This document shows, in pieces, positions 54,491-63,287 of a stretch of 64,000 nucleotides of DNA; within the stretch, counting starts at the first letter, position 1, and the number at the start of each line of letters is the position of its first letter. A program made the translations under genes and the position numbers. The notes under the pieces are model-generated. The model was not told the origin of the DNA. It was given only the letters and a program-made list of their open reading frames with translations, and did not search any database. The stretch lies in assembly GCF_030408635.1 (NCBI RefSeq), contig NZ_CP047198.1, positions 1,860,001-1,924,000 of the forward strand, written 5' to 3'. Origin of the DNA: Corynebacterium coyleae. GTDB taxonomy: Bacteria; Actinomycetota; Actinomycetes; Mycobacteriales; Mycobacteriaceae.

Positions 54491-55422
54491 ACGAGCTCCG
54501 CGATGCGTCGCACGGCGTTTTCCAGGGCGAACTCGGCGTCGCCGCCTTGGCCTTTCACCTCTGCGTCGAGGTCAGCCACGATGATCACCGCTTCGGACAC
54601 CGCTCGGCCGGACCAGTGGCGCGCCACCTGCATGGTTTTCTTGGCCACGTACGGGTGCATGCCTACGGTGCGTGCGATCTGGTCGGGGTTGCCGCGCACG
54701 CCGTAAAGTTTCGCGATGTCGCCGACTTTGTGGGCGAGCGCTGCGGCGATGGTGGCCGGTTTGACGCCCAGTTGAAGCGCCCGGCGCGTCGATGCGAGTG
54801 CGCGGTCGGCGCGGCCGGCGACCATTTGGTCGGCGATGTCAAAGCCTGCGACCTCCGCGACGCCAACGTAGTATTCGCGCACTGCGGCGACGGTGATTTC
54901 CCCGTCGGTGTCGGCGACAAGCTGGCTAACGGCGGAGGCAAGTTCGCGCAGGTCTGAGCCGACGGATTCCAAGAGTGCAGCAACCACATCGGGGGTAGGG
55001 CGCACGCCGTGGGAGCGGAACTCTTCGGTGACCCAGGTGCGCCGTTGGCCGTCGTTAAGCGGATTGGCCTCGTGCACATCGGCGAGTTTTTTGAACTTGG
55101 GCACCAGCGATTTCTGCCGCCCACCACCGGTGTGCTGGATGATGATCACGATGCCGGGCGCAGGATCCACGCACGCTTTCAGCAGTACCTCGGTGGGTTC
55201 TTTGCCTGCGAGTTCTGCGTGTTTGACCAGTACGACGCGGTCTTCGGCGAACAGTGACGGGCTGGTTGTCATGGCGATTTCGCCTTCGGTGACGTCGCCT
55301 GCGCGCAGTGTGGTCACTTCGATGCCGTCGCCAGCGTCGGCAATGATCTTTTTTGTGGCACGCTCGGCGAGGAATTCGTCTTCGCCTAAGACAAGGTGCA
55401 CGGGGTTGAGCATGACGACCAT
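54487..55422 (-). CDS. holA: DNA polymerase III subunit delta
   Basis: 311 residues from ATG 55422 (ATG 55413 also possible). HLVLGEDEFLAERATKKI at the N-terminus and the C-terminal helical collar domain mark HolA, part of the clamp loader. It starts one base after the comEC stop. The ComEC-HolA order is conserved across actinobacteria. Confidence 0.92.
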   Translation of the reverse strand: MVVMLNPVHLVLGEDEFLAERATKKIIADAGDGIEVTTLRAGDVTEGEIAMTTSPSLFAEDRVVLVKHAELAGKEPTEVLLKACVDPAPGIVIIIQHTGGGRQKSLVPKFKKLADVHEANPLNDGQRRTWVTEEFRSHGVRPTPDVVAALLESVGSDLRELASAVSQLVADTDGEITVAAVREYYVGVAEVAGFDIADQMVAGRADRALASTRRALQLGVKPATIAAALAHKVGDIAKLYGVRGNPDQIARTVGMHPYVAKKTMQVARHWSGRAVSEAVIIVADLDAEVKGQGGDAEFALENAVRRIAELV

Positions 55423-55423
55423 C

Positions 55424-57061
55424 TTAAAACTCTCGCCGCGGCAGCACTTGGGTGCCATCCGGGTAGATGGCAACGTTGCCGTCGCGGTTGGGAAAGATCA
55501 CGGGGATGCCCTGGTCAGTGACCACGGGTCTTCGGTGGGGGCGGCCCTTTTCAAGCACGACAACAAGCTGCGTGCCCGGCGGAATGGGCAGGGCATCTTC
55601 TTGCTTTTCGACGACATGAGCACGCAACCTGCCCACATCCACCGGCGTGCCCGCCGGCGCCTGCGACAGGACCACACCAAACCCGCACACAAGCGCCGCC
55701 GCCAGAGTGGTCTTCGGGTATCCGGCAAACAAGCCCGCGAGGAACCATCCGTAGACAACCACGACGACGATGGGTTCCGTCTCTACCGTGGCACCGGGAA
55801 ACCGTGCACCGTTTTCTGCGACCACACGCACCCAATAGGCCATGGGTTCCACCACCCACAGCACAGGTGCAGCCAACCCGCCGTGGATGAGGCTGAGCAA
55901 CACCGCCGCAAGGCCGAGCACAGTCACCGGGCCGGTCACCGGTGCGACGATGACGTTTGCCACCACAGAGACTAAAGAAGCCCGGCCGGCCATCATGGCG
56001 ACAATCGGCATCGTCGCTACGTCGGCGGCAACCGCAACGGCAAGTGCACGCACGAGAATGTCGGGCCAGCCCGTGGCAGCAAGGACGCGGTACAACAGCG
56101 GAAACAGCGCGACGATGCCCGCGGTCGCCGCTACCGAGAGCGCGAACCCGTAATGCACCGCCAGGTCTGAATCCACCAGCACTAGGCCGATCACCGATAA
56201 ACACAGCGCGTGGATCGGCTCGGACTGGCGTGACGCCAACACCGCAGTCAACCCCACCAACCCAGACACGGAAGCGCGCAGCACGCTCGGCTCGGGTCCG
56301 ACCAGCGAGGCGTAGAGCAACAGCGCCGCAGCCGACGCCACGATACGACCCCGCAGCCCCAAGCCCACTGCCGCTGCGGCAATCGCTGCGAACGTGGTCA
56401 CGATTGCCACGTTCGCACCAGAGACTGCTGACAGGTGCGAGAGGCCAGTGTCGATGTAATCCTGCTGTTCTTGGCTGGTTTGCAACGAGACGTCCCCGAG
56501 CACCATGCCCGAGATCAGCCCTTGGGCGGACTCCCCCACGGTGGCCTGGACAACGCCGGCAAACGTTTCCCGGGTGTGCTGCGCAAACGCAGCCAACCCC
56601 TGCGGTGGGGAGACCACCTCAACTGACCCGTTGACCGCAATCGGGTTGATCCCAGCCATCTCCGATTCCTTCACCACGCCGCGCACAACCACCTGGGCGC
56701 CGGACACGGCAGTGTCCGGCACTTCATCGACAAACACGGGCGTCAGCGTCGGGTTGCCGTCTACCTGCACGCGGACGATGAACCCGCCGGTGCTCGTCTG
56801 CTTCGGCGCGCCCGATACCCGGCCCACGAACTGACCCGCGGGCTCCCACGCCCGCGCAATGCGCAGTCGCACCCCGGTGGTCACGACGGCGGCCGCACCC
56901 ATCCCCGCAATGAACACCGCCTGCCCGTAGGCGCGCAGCACCACAGCACCGATAACGGCCACCAGCACCACAACCACCGCGATGCCCACTCCGAGGGTGA
57001 TCGCCACCGCAGCCGCTGCCCACACCACCAGCGCCGCCGGGACAAGCCTGATCTCCCCCAC
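55424..57061 (-). CDS. comEC: ComEC-type DNA translocation channel
   Basis: 545 residues from a GTG. A DUF4131-like N-terminus, then the Competence domain with HLSAVSGANVAIV and GPEPSVLRASVSG. The C-terminal metallo-beta-lactamase nuclease domain of longer ComEC proteins is absent: no HxHxDH motif, as in other short actinobacterial forms. Would carry single-stranded DNA across the membrane during uptake. Confidence 0.9.
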   Translation of the reverse strand: MGEIRLVPAALVVWAAAAVAITLGVGIAVVVVLVAVIGAVVLRAYGQAVFIAGMGAAAVVTTGVRLRIARAWEPAGQFVGRVSGAPKQTSTGGFIVRVQVDGNPTLTPVFVDEVPDTAVSGAQVVVRGVVKESEMAGINPIAVNGSVEVVSPPQGLAAFAQHTRETFAGVVQATVGESAQGLISGMVLGDVSLQTSQEQQDYIDTGLSHLSAVSGANVAIVTTFAAIAAAAVGLGLRGRIVASAAALLLYASLVGPEPSVLRASVSGLVGLTAVLASRQSEPIHALCLSVIGLVLVDSDLAVHYGFALSVAATAGIVALFPLLYRVLAATGWPDILVRALAVAVAADVATMPIVAMMAGRASLVSVVANVIVAPVTGPVTVLGLAAVLLSLIHGGLAAPVLWVVEPMAYWVRVVAENGARFPGATVETEPIVVVVVYGWFLAGLFAGYPKTTLAAALVCGFGVVLSQAPAGTPVDVGRLRAHVVEKQEDALPIPPGTQLVVVLEKGRPHRRPVVTDQGIPVIFPNRDGNVAIYPDGTQVLPRREF

Positions 57062-57077
57062 TTACCCCACGCCCCGT

Positions 57078-57806
57078 CTATAAGCCGACCTGGTCGCGCA
57101 TTGCCGCAAGTTTCGCCGGTCCAATTCCTTTCACGTCAGTCAACGCATCTACCGACGCAAACGGCCCGTTTGCCTCACGGTGCGCCACGATCGCGGCTGC
57201 GGTTGACGGGCCGACTCCGGTAATCGTCGTCAATTCCTGCACCGATGCGGAGTTGATCGACACCACCCCACCCGCCGAAGCGCCAGCAGCGCCAGCACCG
57301 CCACCGGAATCCGTAGCGGCCGGTGGGGCGTGTTGGGAGCGGACGTGGATCTGTTGGCCGTCGACAAGCAATTGCGCATGATTGATCGAGATCAAGTCAG
57401 CATCCGGCAATGGCCGGGCCGTCTGCAGCGCATCCGCGACCCGTGCACCCTGGTTCAACGTGATCAGGCCCGGGTTTTCCACCTCACCAACAACAGAGAC
57501 CACCACGGTGCCTGTGACCTCGGTGGGAGAGGCGACCTGCTCCCACGCAACGCCCTCATCATCCATGGGGCCGGATCGGGTCACCGCCCATCCGCCGACG
57601 GCGAGCAGCACTGCACCGGCGGCGGCCGCAGCTTGTTTCACAGGGATGCGCACCCGCGGCTCCGGGTAGCGCACCGTCAGGAGGTCTTCTTCCCCGGTGG
57701 GCCGGGTGAGCTCCTTGAGTCGTTCAGTGGCGTTCACACCAAAAACGCTATAAACCCCCGGCGCACTCGCCAAGGGGTCAGAAAAAATCTGTGGATAATC
57801 CGCCAT
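57078..57806 (-). CDS. comEA: ComEA-type DNA-binding protein
   Basis: 242 residues from ATG 57806; an in-frame GTG at 57737 (giving VNATERLKELTRPTGE) is a strong alternative. One N-terminal membrane span, an SLBB-like domain (VVVSVVGEVENPGLI), a Gly/Ala linker, and a C-terminal helix-hairpin-helix pair (SINSASVQELTTITGVGPS, DVKGIGPAKL). Binds incoming DNA at the cell surface. A dispersed-motif copy (57360) encodes LLVDGQQ. If ATG 57806 is right, a DnaA box is inside the coding start. Confidence 0.9.
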   Translation of the reverse strand: MADYPQIFSDPLASAPGVYSVFGVNATERLKELTRPTGEEDLLTVRYPEPRVRIPVKQAAAAAGAVLLAVGGWAVTRSGPMDDEGVAWEQVASPTEVTGTVVVSVVGEVENPGLITLNQGARVADALQTARPLPDADLISINHAQLLVDGQQIHVRSQHAPPAATDSGGGAGAAGASAGGVVSINSASVQELTTITGVGPSTAAAIVAHREANGPFASVDALTDVKGIGPAKLAAMRDQVGL

Positions 57807-57837
57807 CTACGGGCGACGAAAACAACAGTTATCCACA
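57790..57837. promoter_or_regulatory. second head-to-head pair of consensus DnaA boxes
   Basis: TGTGGATAA at 57790-57798 and TTATCCACA at 57829-57837 are exact consensus boxes in the same arrangement as the pair near era, with a 30-base spacer. The right one forms the last codons and stop of degV; the left one lies at the N-terminal codons of comEA or just before them. Confidence 0.75.
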
Positions 57838-58626
57838 ATTACGAGATGAGAACACCACCGACAGGCCGATTGCCCCTTCGCCGGTATGCATCGCGATCAC
57901 CTTCACCAGCGGCTCGACCATGACCCGTGAGCCTTCCGGAAGTGTTTCGCGCAGCAGATCCGCGAGTTGCTCGGCGGCGTCCGGCACGTCCGCGTGCTGC
58001 ACTGCGGCGAAAACGGGCTCGCCGCACGCGCGCTCTTCTACCAACTCGGTGAGTTTGGCAAACGCCTTCGACTGTGTGCGAGTCTTGCCCGCGAGTTCGA
58101 GCTTGCCTTCCCGAATGTGCAGGATCGGCTTGTTTGCCAGCAGCGCAGCCGAGAGCATCGCAGTGCCGGCAGGCAGGCGGCCGGACTTGCGCAAATCGTC
58201 GAGTTGGTGCAGGTACAACCACGTTTCGGAGCGCGCAATGGTGGACTTCGCCATCGCTTCGCACTCGTCTAACGTGCCGCCTTCCGCCGCAACAGTCGCG
58301 GCTGCCATCGCTGCGGCACCGATCGCCATGCCCGCAGAGTGCGTCTCCACGACACGGACCGTGCCTGGGAACACCGCAGACGCGGCCACCGCAGCCGACC
58401 AGGTGGACGAGAACGTCTTGGCAAGGTGGAGGGCGATCACGCCGTCGTCGCCACCACGCTCGAGCTGGCGGGCATAACAGGCGGCGAGTTCCAGCGACGA
58501 CAACCCGGACGAGGACTCCCCTTCTGCGCCCTCGACACGGTGCAGGTCAACGACGCAGATATCGAGTTCCTCCACGACCTCCTGCGGCAACCCCGCGGAG
58601 GAATCCACCACGACGCGAACACCCAT
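57829..58626 (-). CDS. DegV-family fatty-acid-binding protein
   Basis: 265 residues. VRVVVDSSAGLP at the start, the FSSTWSAAV segment and the DLRKSGRLPAGTA motif define DegV. Relatives (FakB) bind fatty acids for a kinase. Start shares one base with the gpgP stop (TAATG). The ATG is 58626; the end overlaps a DnaA box. Confidence 0.9.
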   Translation of the reverse strand: MGVRVVVDSSAGLPQEVVEELDICVVDLHRVEGAEGESSSGLSSLELAACYARQLERGGDDGVIALHLAKTFSSTWSAAVAASAVFPGTVRVVETHSAGMAIGAAAMAAATVAAEGGTLDECEAMAKSTIARSETWLYLHQLDDLRKSGRLPAGTAMLSAALLANKPILHIREGKLELAGKTRTQSKAFAKLTELVEERACGEPVFAAVQHADVPDAAEQLADLLRETLPEGSRVMVEPLVKVIAMHTGEGAIGLSVVFSSRNCG

Positions 58627-59258
58627 TAGTTACGGCCTCGGTTCCAGGCTTCGATGTACCACTGGGTCTTGGTGTCGTCGTCAATGCGCGGCATTGCCAC
58701 CAGCCGTGACGTGTTCGCGTTACCGAGCCCCTTGAACAGCGGATACTGAGACACCTGCAGGCCAAGCAGCGTGGCGGTCAGCGCGGCGATGGTGCCTCCG
58801 TGCGCCACGAGCAGGACAGCAGCATTGTCCCATTCATCGTGGTCACGCATGAGTTCCATGACCACTTCGCGGGAACGTTGCGCAACGTCGATGCGGCTTT
58901 CGCCCTCTGGCGGCGCCCAGGTGGGGTCGGTGCGCCACAACGCACGAGCCCCGTCGTGGGCGGTGTCCACTTCCTCGTGCGTCTTGCCTTGCCACTGGCC
59001 AAGGTGGGTTTCGCGCAGACGCTTATCGACGACAACCTCAAGGTCCAAATCCGCCGCCACCACATCAGCCGTATCCTTCGCACGGATGAGGTCAGATGAC
59101 ACGATCTTGTTAATACCCAAGTGCCGCAGGTCCTCTGCCGCAGCATGCGCCTGGGCGCGTCCGCGCTCGGACAGTTCAGTATCCAGCTGGCCCTGCATGC
59201 GGCGAGTTGCGTTATAGAGCGTCTCGCCGTGACGCAGCAAAATCAGTCGGCGCTGCAT
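58626..59258 (-). CDS. gpgP: histidine phosphatase, likely glucosyl-3-phosphoglycerate phosphatase
   Basis: 210 residues. RHGE (residues 9-12) and the second His in VAHGGTIAAL mark the phosphoglycerate mutase-like family. Position between rsfS and degV matches M. tuberculosis Rv2419c (GpgP), which makes glucosylglycerate for methylglucose polysaccharides; C. glutamicum calls the homologue gpm2. The substrate is therefore an inference from position. A dispersed-motif copy (59021) encodes VVDKRLRE. Confidence 0.8.
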   Translation of the reverse strand: MQRRLILLRHGETLYNATRRMQGQLDTELSERGRAQAHAAAEDLRHLGINKIVSSDLIRAKDTADVVAADLDLEVVVDKRLRETHLGQWQGKTHEEVDTAHDGARALWRTDPTWAPPEGESRIDVAQRSREVVMELMRDHDEWDNAAVLLVAHGGTIAALTATLLGLQVSQYPLFKGLGNANTSRLVAMPRIDDDTKTQWYIEAWNRGRN

Positions 59259-59263
59259 GGGTC

Positions 59264-59737
59264 TTAGTACTCGTCGTCCGCGGCTTCGGGTCCCTCACCT
59301 GCCAGGGGAAGGTCCTCGATGGTCTGGGCTTTGCGCAGGTCAGCTTCGTCGCCAAACGCTGCGGGACGCTCGTAAGGCTCGAGCCCTTCGACCTCAATGG
59401 CCGGGCAGTCTGCGTACAGGCGGTCCAGGCCGTAGAACTCGCGCTCGGCTTCGCGCTGGATATGGACCACGAAGTTGCCGTAGTCAAGCAACACCCAGCG
59501 GTTTTCGCGGTTGCCCTCACGGCGCTTCGGCTCAACACCCAGGTCGGTCAGGTCGCCTTCGACCTCTTCAACAATGGCGGCAACCTGGCGTTCGTTATCT
59601 GCAGAGACGATGACGAACACGTCGGTGATCGCCATGACGTTAGACACGTCGATAACAGCGATATTGGTGCCGAGCTTCTCGTCGGCGGCCTTCGCGGCTA
59701 CCTTGGCGCGGTCAATGGAGATCTGCGGGGCAGTCAA
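59264..59737 (-). CDS. rsfS: ribosomal silencing factor RsfS
   Basis: 157 residues from a TTG preceded by AAGGA. DVSNVMAITDVFVIVSADNERQV and RWVLLDYGNFVVHI are typical. Binds L14 and blocks subunit joining in starvation. An acidic C-terminal extension follows the conserved core. Sits between nadD and gpgP as in mycobacteria. Confidence 0.94.
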   Translation of the reverse strand: MTAPQISIDRAKVAAKAADEKLGTNIAVIDVSNVMAITDVFVIVSADNERQVAAIVEEVEGDLTDLGVEPKRREGNRENRWVLLDYGNFVVHIQREAEREFYGLDRLYADCPAIEVEGLEPYERPAAFGDEADLRKAQTIEDLPLAGEGPEAADDEY

Positions 59738-59823
59738 GTGGCAATCCTTATTCAGGTCATGGACAAATCAACTGGGCCATTGTCCCACGTATGACCGCAA
59801 CATTTCCAGTTCAGGGGTCGCGC

Positions 59824-60447
59824 CTAGGGTGCGTAGAGCGAATTCTTCGCGATGTACTGCACCACACCGTCCGGCACCAGGTACCAAACCGGGCGCCCGT
59901 TGGAGGCGCGCTCGCGGCAATCGGTCGAAGAAATCGCCATGGCGGGAATCTCCACGAGGTGCACGCGTTCCTGGATATCCGCAGGCAGCATGTCTTCGCG
60001 CAACTCGTAGCCGGGGCGCGTCACGCCGACGAATTCGGCGAGTTCAAACATTTCTTCCCAGTCGTGCCAGGACATGATCGACGCCAACGCGTCCGCGCCC
60101 GTGATAAAGAACAGGGCCTCGTCCGGGAATTGTTTTCGTAGGTCCCGCAGGGTGTCAATCGTGTAGGTGGGTCCCCCGCGGTCGATATCCACCCTTGAAA
60201 CGGAGAAGCGCGGGTTGGACGCGGTGGCCACCACGGTCATCAGATAGCGGTCTTCCGCCGGACTGATGTGCCGGTCGGCCTTCTGCCACGGCTGGCCGGT
60301 GGGTACGAAGATGACCTCGTCGAGGTTGAAGCGATCCGCCACCTCACTCGCGGCAACGAGGTGGCCGTGGTGGATCGGGTCGAACGTGCCACCCATCACC
60401 CCGATGCGCCGGGCGTTGTCCAGCGATGCCGCGTAGTGCTCAGCCAT
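59824..60447 (-). CDS. nadD: nicotinate-nucleotide adenylyltransferase
   Basis: 207 residues. [15 protein letters not shown] at the N-terminus and the ISSTDCRER motif near the C-terminus are diagnostic. Makes deamido-NAD. The 86-base gap to rsfS holds nothing I recognise. Confidence 0.95.
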   Translation of the reverse strand: MAEHYAASLDNARRIGVMGGTFDPIHHGHLVAASEVADRFNLDEVIFVPTGQPWQKADRHISPAEDRYLMTVVATASNPRFSVSRVDIDRGGPTYTIDTLRDLRKQFPDEALFFITGADALASIMSWHDWEEMFELAEFVGVTRPGYELREDMLPADIQERVHLVEIPAMAISSTDCRERASNGRPVWYLVPDGVVQYIAKNSLYAP

Positions 60448-60454
60448 TGGGTGT

Positions 60455-60829
60455 TTACCTCAGTCCTGGCAGTGGCTGGATGTTAATCGACTCAATAAAC
60501 AGCAAAGACATGCCGATGACGCCTGCGACCAGCGCGCCGAGAATACCCAGCACCGTGCCGATGATCACCGGACGATTCGACTCGTCAGCCCACTTTGCCT
60601 TGTTGGAGCTGCCCGGCTGGGACACGGTCTCCGTGACACAGATCTGCTCGCCCTTGCTGTTGGTCACCGGGACGGGGTTGCCGCCCTCCTCATCAACTTT
60701 CCACTGGCACGTTTCCTTGACGGTTTTCGTTTCCTCGGTCTTGCGCACAAACTCTGCGGCCGAGGCAACAGTAGGCGTCGCGCCAGCCAACAACGCGGCA
60801 GCGACAGTAGCGGAAATGATGCGGTTCAT
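60455..60829 (-). CDS. small exported protein with C-terminal membrane span
   Basis: 124 residues. Signal peptide to about Ala24 (VASAAEF), a charged middle with two Cys (ETCQW and EQICVTE) that could bond, and a C-terminal span ([25 protein letters not shown]). Its start codon shares one base with the cutinase stop (TAATG), so it is made together with the cutinase. No family recognised. Confidence 0.75.
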   Translation of the reverse strand: MNRIISATVAAALLAGATPTVASAAEFVRKTEETKTVKETCQWKVDEEGGNPVPVTNSKGEQICVTETVSQPGSSNKAKWADESNRPVIIGTVLGILGALVAGVIGMSLLFIESINIQPLPGLR

Positions 60830-61767
60830 TAGCGGTAGCGTACCTGATCAACAAATCGGCCGAAAGCATCCGAGACTTGGTTGTCCCAGCGCGATGGCCA
60901 ACGGAAGTAACGCGCGTGGTTGCCACCAGTTGGCTGGGATGCCTGCAGCGTCTGAATGGACAGGTCACACACGGAGTCCTGCGGCAAGCAGTAGTTCACG
61001 CGGTTCGGGGTCGCCCCTGCGGTCTTGGTGTTAAACGGCAAGAAGCCAAGCATGCCTCCGGCACCACCTGCTGGCACGCCGACGGTGGACCAATCCCCCG
61101 CCGCCGTGTTCGGGTTGCCAAAGTAGACCACACCCGCCAACTGGCCACGGCGTGCCAGTTCGCGCTCGTGCTCAAGCAGAATCATCGCGCCTTGCGAGTA
61201 GCCGGACAGGATGTACTTCGGGCGGCAACCACTGCGATGCTCGTAGTCATTGACCATCTGCATCACACCGGTGCGTCCGATCTGGACCGAATCCACGAAC
61301 TCTGTGGCTACTCGCCTTGCCATCATCCACACCGGGTTGGCGTACTGCAGCGCAAGAGCCAGTGCCTGCAGGATGGTGCTTGGTACGGCAACCGACGGTA
61401 CGTCGTATTCGGGGAACGTCGCCGGGTAGTAGCGCGGCTCCAGGCCGATGACCTCGACGTCCTTCATCAGCGAGTTACCGCCGTGGGTGGCTGCGTAGCG
61501 ACGCTCCGCATGCTGCAGGAACGCACGAATCGTCTCACCCTCCCAACCGTTGGAGGTCCACGGCGCAGCCCACGAATACTTCGTGCGGTAAATCTGCGTG
61601 TTCTGGCCCGAGCCGCGGGCAGCGATGACGGCGACCGCCGGACAGCGCGTCTGCGCGTCTGCTTCGGGGGTCGGTGCGACGGGGCTCAACGTTGCGGTCA
61701 CAGCCGTCGCAATAGCCGTGGCAAACAGCGCAAACTTGGCGCGAATGGAGGTCCGGGATTTTAGCAC
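60829..61767 (-). CDS. cutinase-family secreted esterase
   Basis: 312 residues from a GTG. Signal peptide at about 1-37 (ending EADA). Nucleophile motif GYSQGA, Asp in DSVCDLS, and His in GGNHARYF form the triad; Cys pairs match cutinases and Culp proteins of mycolata. Acts on lipid esters at the envelope. TAGTCT, overlapping the proA stop, is six bases before the start. Confidence 0.9.
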   Translation of the reverse strand: MLKSRTSIRAKFALFATAIATAVTATLSPVAPTPEADAQTRCPAVAVIAARGSGQNTQIYRTKYSWAAPWTSNGWEGETIRAFLQHAERRYAATHGGNSLMKDVEVIGLEPRYYPATFPEYDVPSVAVPSTILQALALALQYANPVWMMARRVATEFVDSVQIGRTGVMQMVNDYEHRSGCRPKYILSGYSQGAMILLEHERELARRGQLAGVVYFGNPNTAAGDWSTVGVPAGGAGGMLGFLPFNTKTAGATPNRVNYCLPQDSVCDLSIQTLQASQPTGGNHARYFRWPSRWDNQVSDAFGRFVDQVRYR

Positions 61768-61773
61768 GCCGAT

Positions 61774-61779
61774 AGACTA
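61774..61779 (-). promoter_or_regulatory. leaderless -10 of the cutinase operon
   Basis: TAGTCT on the minus strand, six bases before the GTG at 61767, overlapping the end of proA. Confidence 0.5.
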
Positions 61780-63063
61780 GCGCACCTGGCCATTACCTTC
61801 CAGAATCCACTTCGTGGTGGTCAGCTCCGGTAACGCCATGGGTCCGCGCGCGTGAAGCTTCTGTGTAGAGATGCCGATCTCTGCACCCATGCCGTATTGC
61901 TCCCCATCCGTGAATGCGGTCGAGGCGTTGAGGACGACGGCGGCGGAGTCGACGGCGGCAGCAAATCGTCGCAAAGCATCTGCGTCTTGGGCTGCGATCG
62001 CATCCGTGTGGCCGCTGGAGTAACGCGCGATGTGCGTGGTCGCACCATCGACGCCGTCAACGATGGCGCTTGCGATGTCCATGCTGAGGTATTCCTCGGC
62101 GAAGTCCTCCTCCGTTGCGGGTTCTACGGTGGCACCGAACGCAGCATGCTTATCGACGTCACCATGCACCACCACACCAGCCTCCTGCAGCGTCGCGATG
62201 ATGGTGTGTTTGTCGGTCTCGGACAGGTGGGCGTCGATAAGCACCGTCTCTGTCGAGTTGCACACGCTGACCCGGCGCGTCTTGCCGTTGAGCAGCATCG
62301 CGATCGCCTTGTCCAGATCTGCGGACGCGTCGATGTAGAAGTGACAGTTGCCAGTGCCGGTCTCGATGGTGGGCACGATCGCGCCGGTCACCACCGCGTT
62401 GATCAAACGTGCACTTCCGCGCGGGATGACCACGTCCACCAGCCCGCGGGCGGTGATGAGATCCTGGACAGAATCGTGGCTCTCGCACGGCAGGAGCTGC
62501 ACCGCCTCACGCGGCAGGTCGTTGCCTGCGAGGACGTCCTGCAGCACTGCGACGAGCGCCTCGTTGGAGTGGCGCGCCGTCTTGGAGCCACGAAGCAGGG
62601 CCACGTTGCCCGACTTCAGCGCCAGACCGAACGCGTCGACGGTGACGTTCGGGCGTGCCTCGTAAACCATGCCCATCACGCCGAGCGGGACGCGCACCTT
62701 CTTCATCTGAATCCCGTTGGGCAGCGTACGTCCGGTAAGCACCTCGCCCACCGGATCCTGCAGGCCCGCAACCTGGCGCAGCCCCCCGGCGATGCCGTCG
62801 ATGCGTTCCTCGTCGAGCGCCAGCCGGTCCAACACCGACTCCGCCAGCCCGTTCGCGCGACCCTCTTCGATGTCGCGCGCGTTGGCTTGAAGGATTTCAC
62901 CTGCGCGCTCGGCCAGTGCCTCCGCTGCCGCCAACAGCACCGCATCCTTCGCCGGTGTCGGCAGCACCGCAATCGTCGGGGCAACATCCTTGGCACGCTG
63001 TGCTTTCTGCAGTACCTCGTCGCGCTCGGCTTGGCGTTGCTGATCAGTCTGTTGGGCAGTCAT
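61777..63063 (-). CDS. proA: gamma-glutamyl phosphate reductase
   Basis: 428 residues, aldehyde dehydrogenase fold. Catalytic Cys in [30 protein letters not shown] is typical. Second step of proline synthesis. TACGAT six bases before the ATG gives a leaderless start. It carries two dispersed-motif copies (62148 and 62233) only 75 bases apart, in opposite orientation, encoding DVDKHAA and VLIDAH. Confidence 0.96.
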   Translation of the reverse strand: MTAQQTDQQRQAERDEVLQKAQRAKDVAPTIAVLPTPAKDAVLLAAAEALAERAGEILQANARDIEEGRANGLAESVLDRLALDEERIDGIAGGLRQVAGLQDPVGEVLTGRTLPNGIQMKKVRVPLGVMGMVYEARPNVTVDAFGLALKSGNVALLRGSKTARHSNEALVAVLQDVLAGNDLPREAVQLLPCESHDSVQDLITARGLVDVVIPRGSARLINAVVTGAIVPTIETGTGNCHFYIDASADLDKAIAMLLNGKTRRVSVCNSTETVLIDAHLSETDKHTIIATLQEAGVVVHGDVDKHAAFGATVEPATEEDFAEEYLSMDIASAIVDGVDGATTHIARYSSGHTDAIAAQDADALRRFAAAVDSAAVVLNASTAFTDGEQYGMGAEIGISTQKLHARGPMALPELTTTKWILEGNGQVR

Positions 63064-63069
63064 GCGGCA

Positions 63070-63075
63070 ATCGTA
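63070..63075 (-). promoter_or_regulatory. leaderless -10 of proA
   Basis: TACGAT on the minus strand, six bases before the proA ATG. Confidence 0.5.
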
Positions 63076-63098
63076 GCGTTAATGCAACTGCCAAGGTC

Positions 63099-63127
63099 TT
63101 GACACCGACAGTGGGCTGGCGCACCAT
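63099..63127 (+). promoter_or_regulatory. promoter of the small ORF at 63134
   Basis: TTGACA (63099-63104) is a consensus -35; 17 bases later CACCAT (63122-63127) is a weak -10, six bases before the ATG. Confidence 0.4.
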
Positions 63128-63133
63128 TTTTTC

Positions 63134-63280
63134 ATGTCCGACAAGCACACGCCCGACCCTGAAAACGTAAAACGATCAGAAGCCTTAGCGCGACTTACCA
63201 AACTTCCCCGGGTGGACACCGGGCAAGAATCCGTCGCAGACGCGGTGCGCTCAGAGCGGGACTCTGCCGCACTGACGTAG
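63134..63280 (+). CDS. small charged hypothetical protein
   Basis: 48 residues, MSDKHTPDPENVKRSEALAR followed by LTKLPRVDTGQ and an acidic helix, ending AALT. No Cys, no membrane part. A consensus -35 and leaderless arrangement support expression. It lies in the only gap between proA and the dehydrogenase and converges with the latter, seven bases apart. Function unknown. Confidence 0.55.
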   Translation: MSDKHTPDPENVKRSEALARLTKLPRVDTGQESVADAVRSERDSAALT

Positions 63281-63287
63281 TGGTGAT

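Noticed and set aside
489-62242. Dispersed 13-mer as DnaA boxes
   Set aside because: It contains TTATCGACG, which differs from the DnaA consensus TTATCCACA at two positions; true boxes in this window are the two pairs listed.
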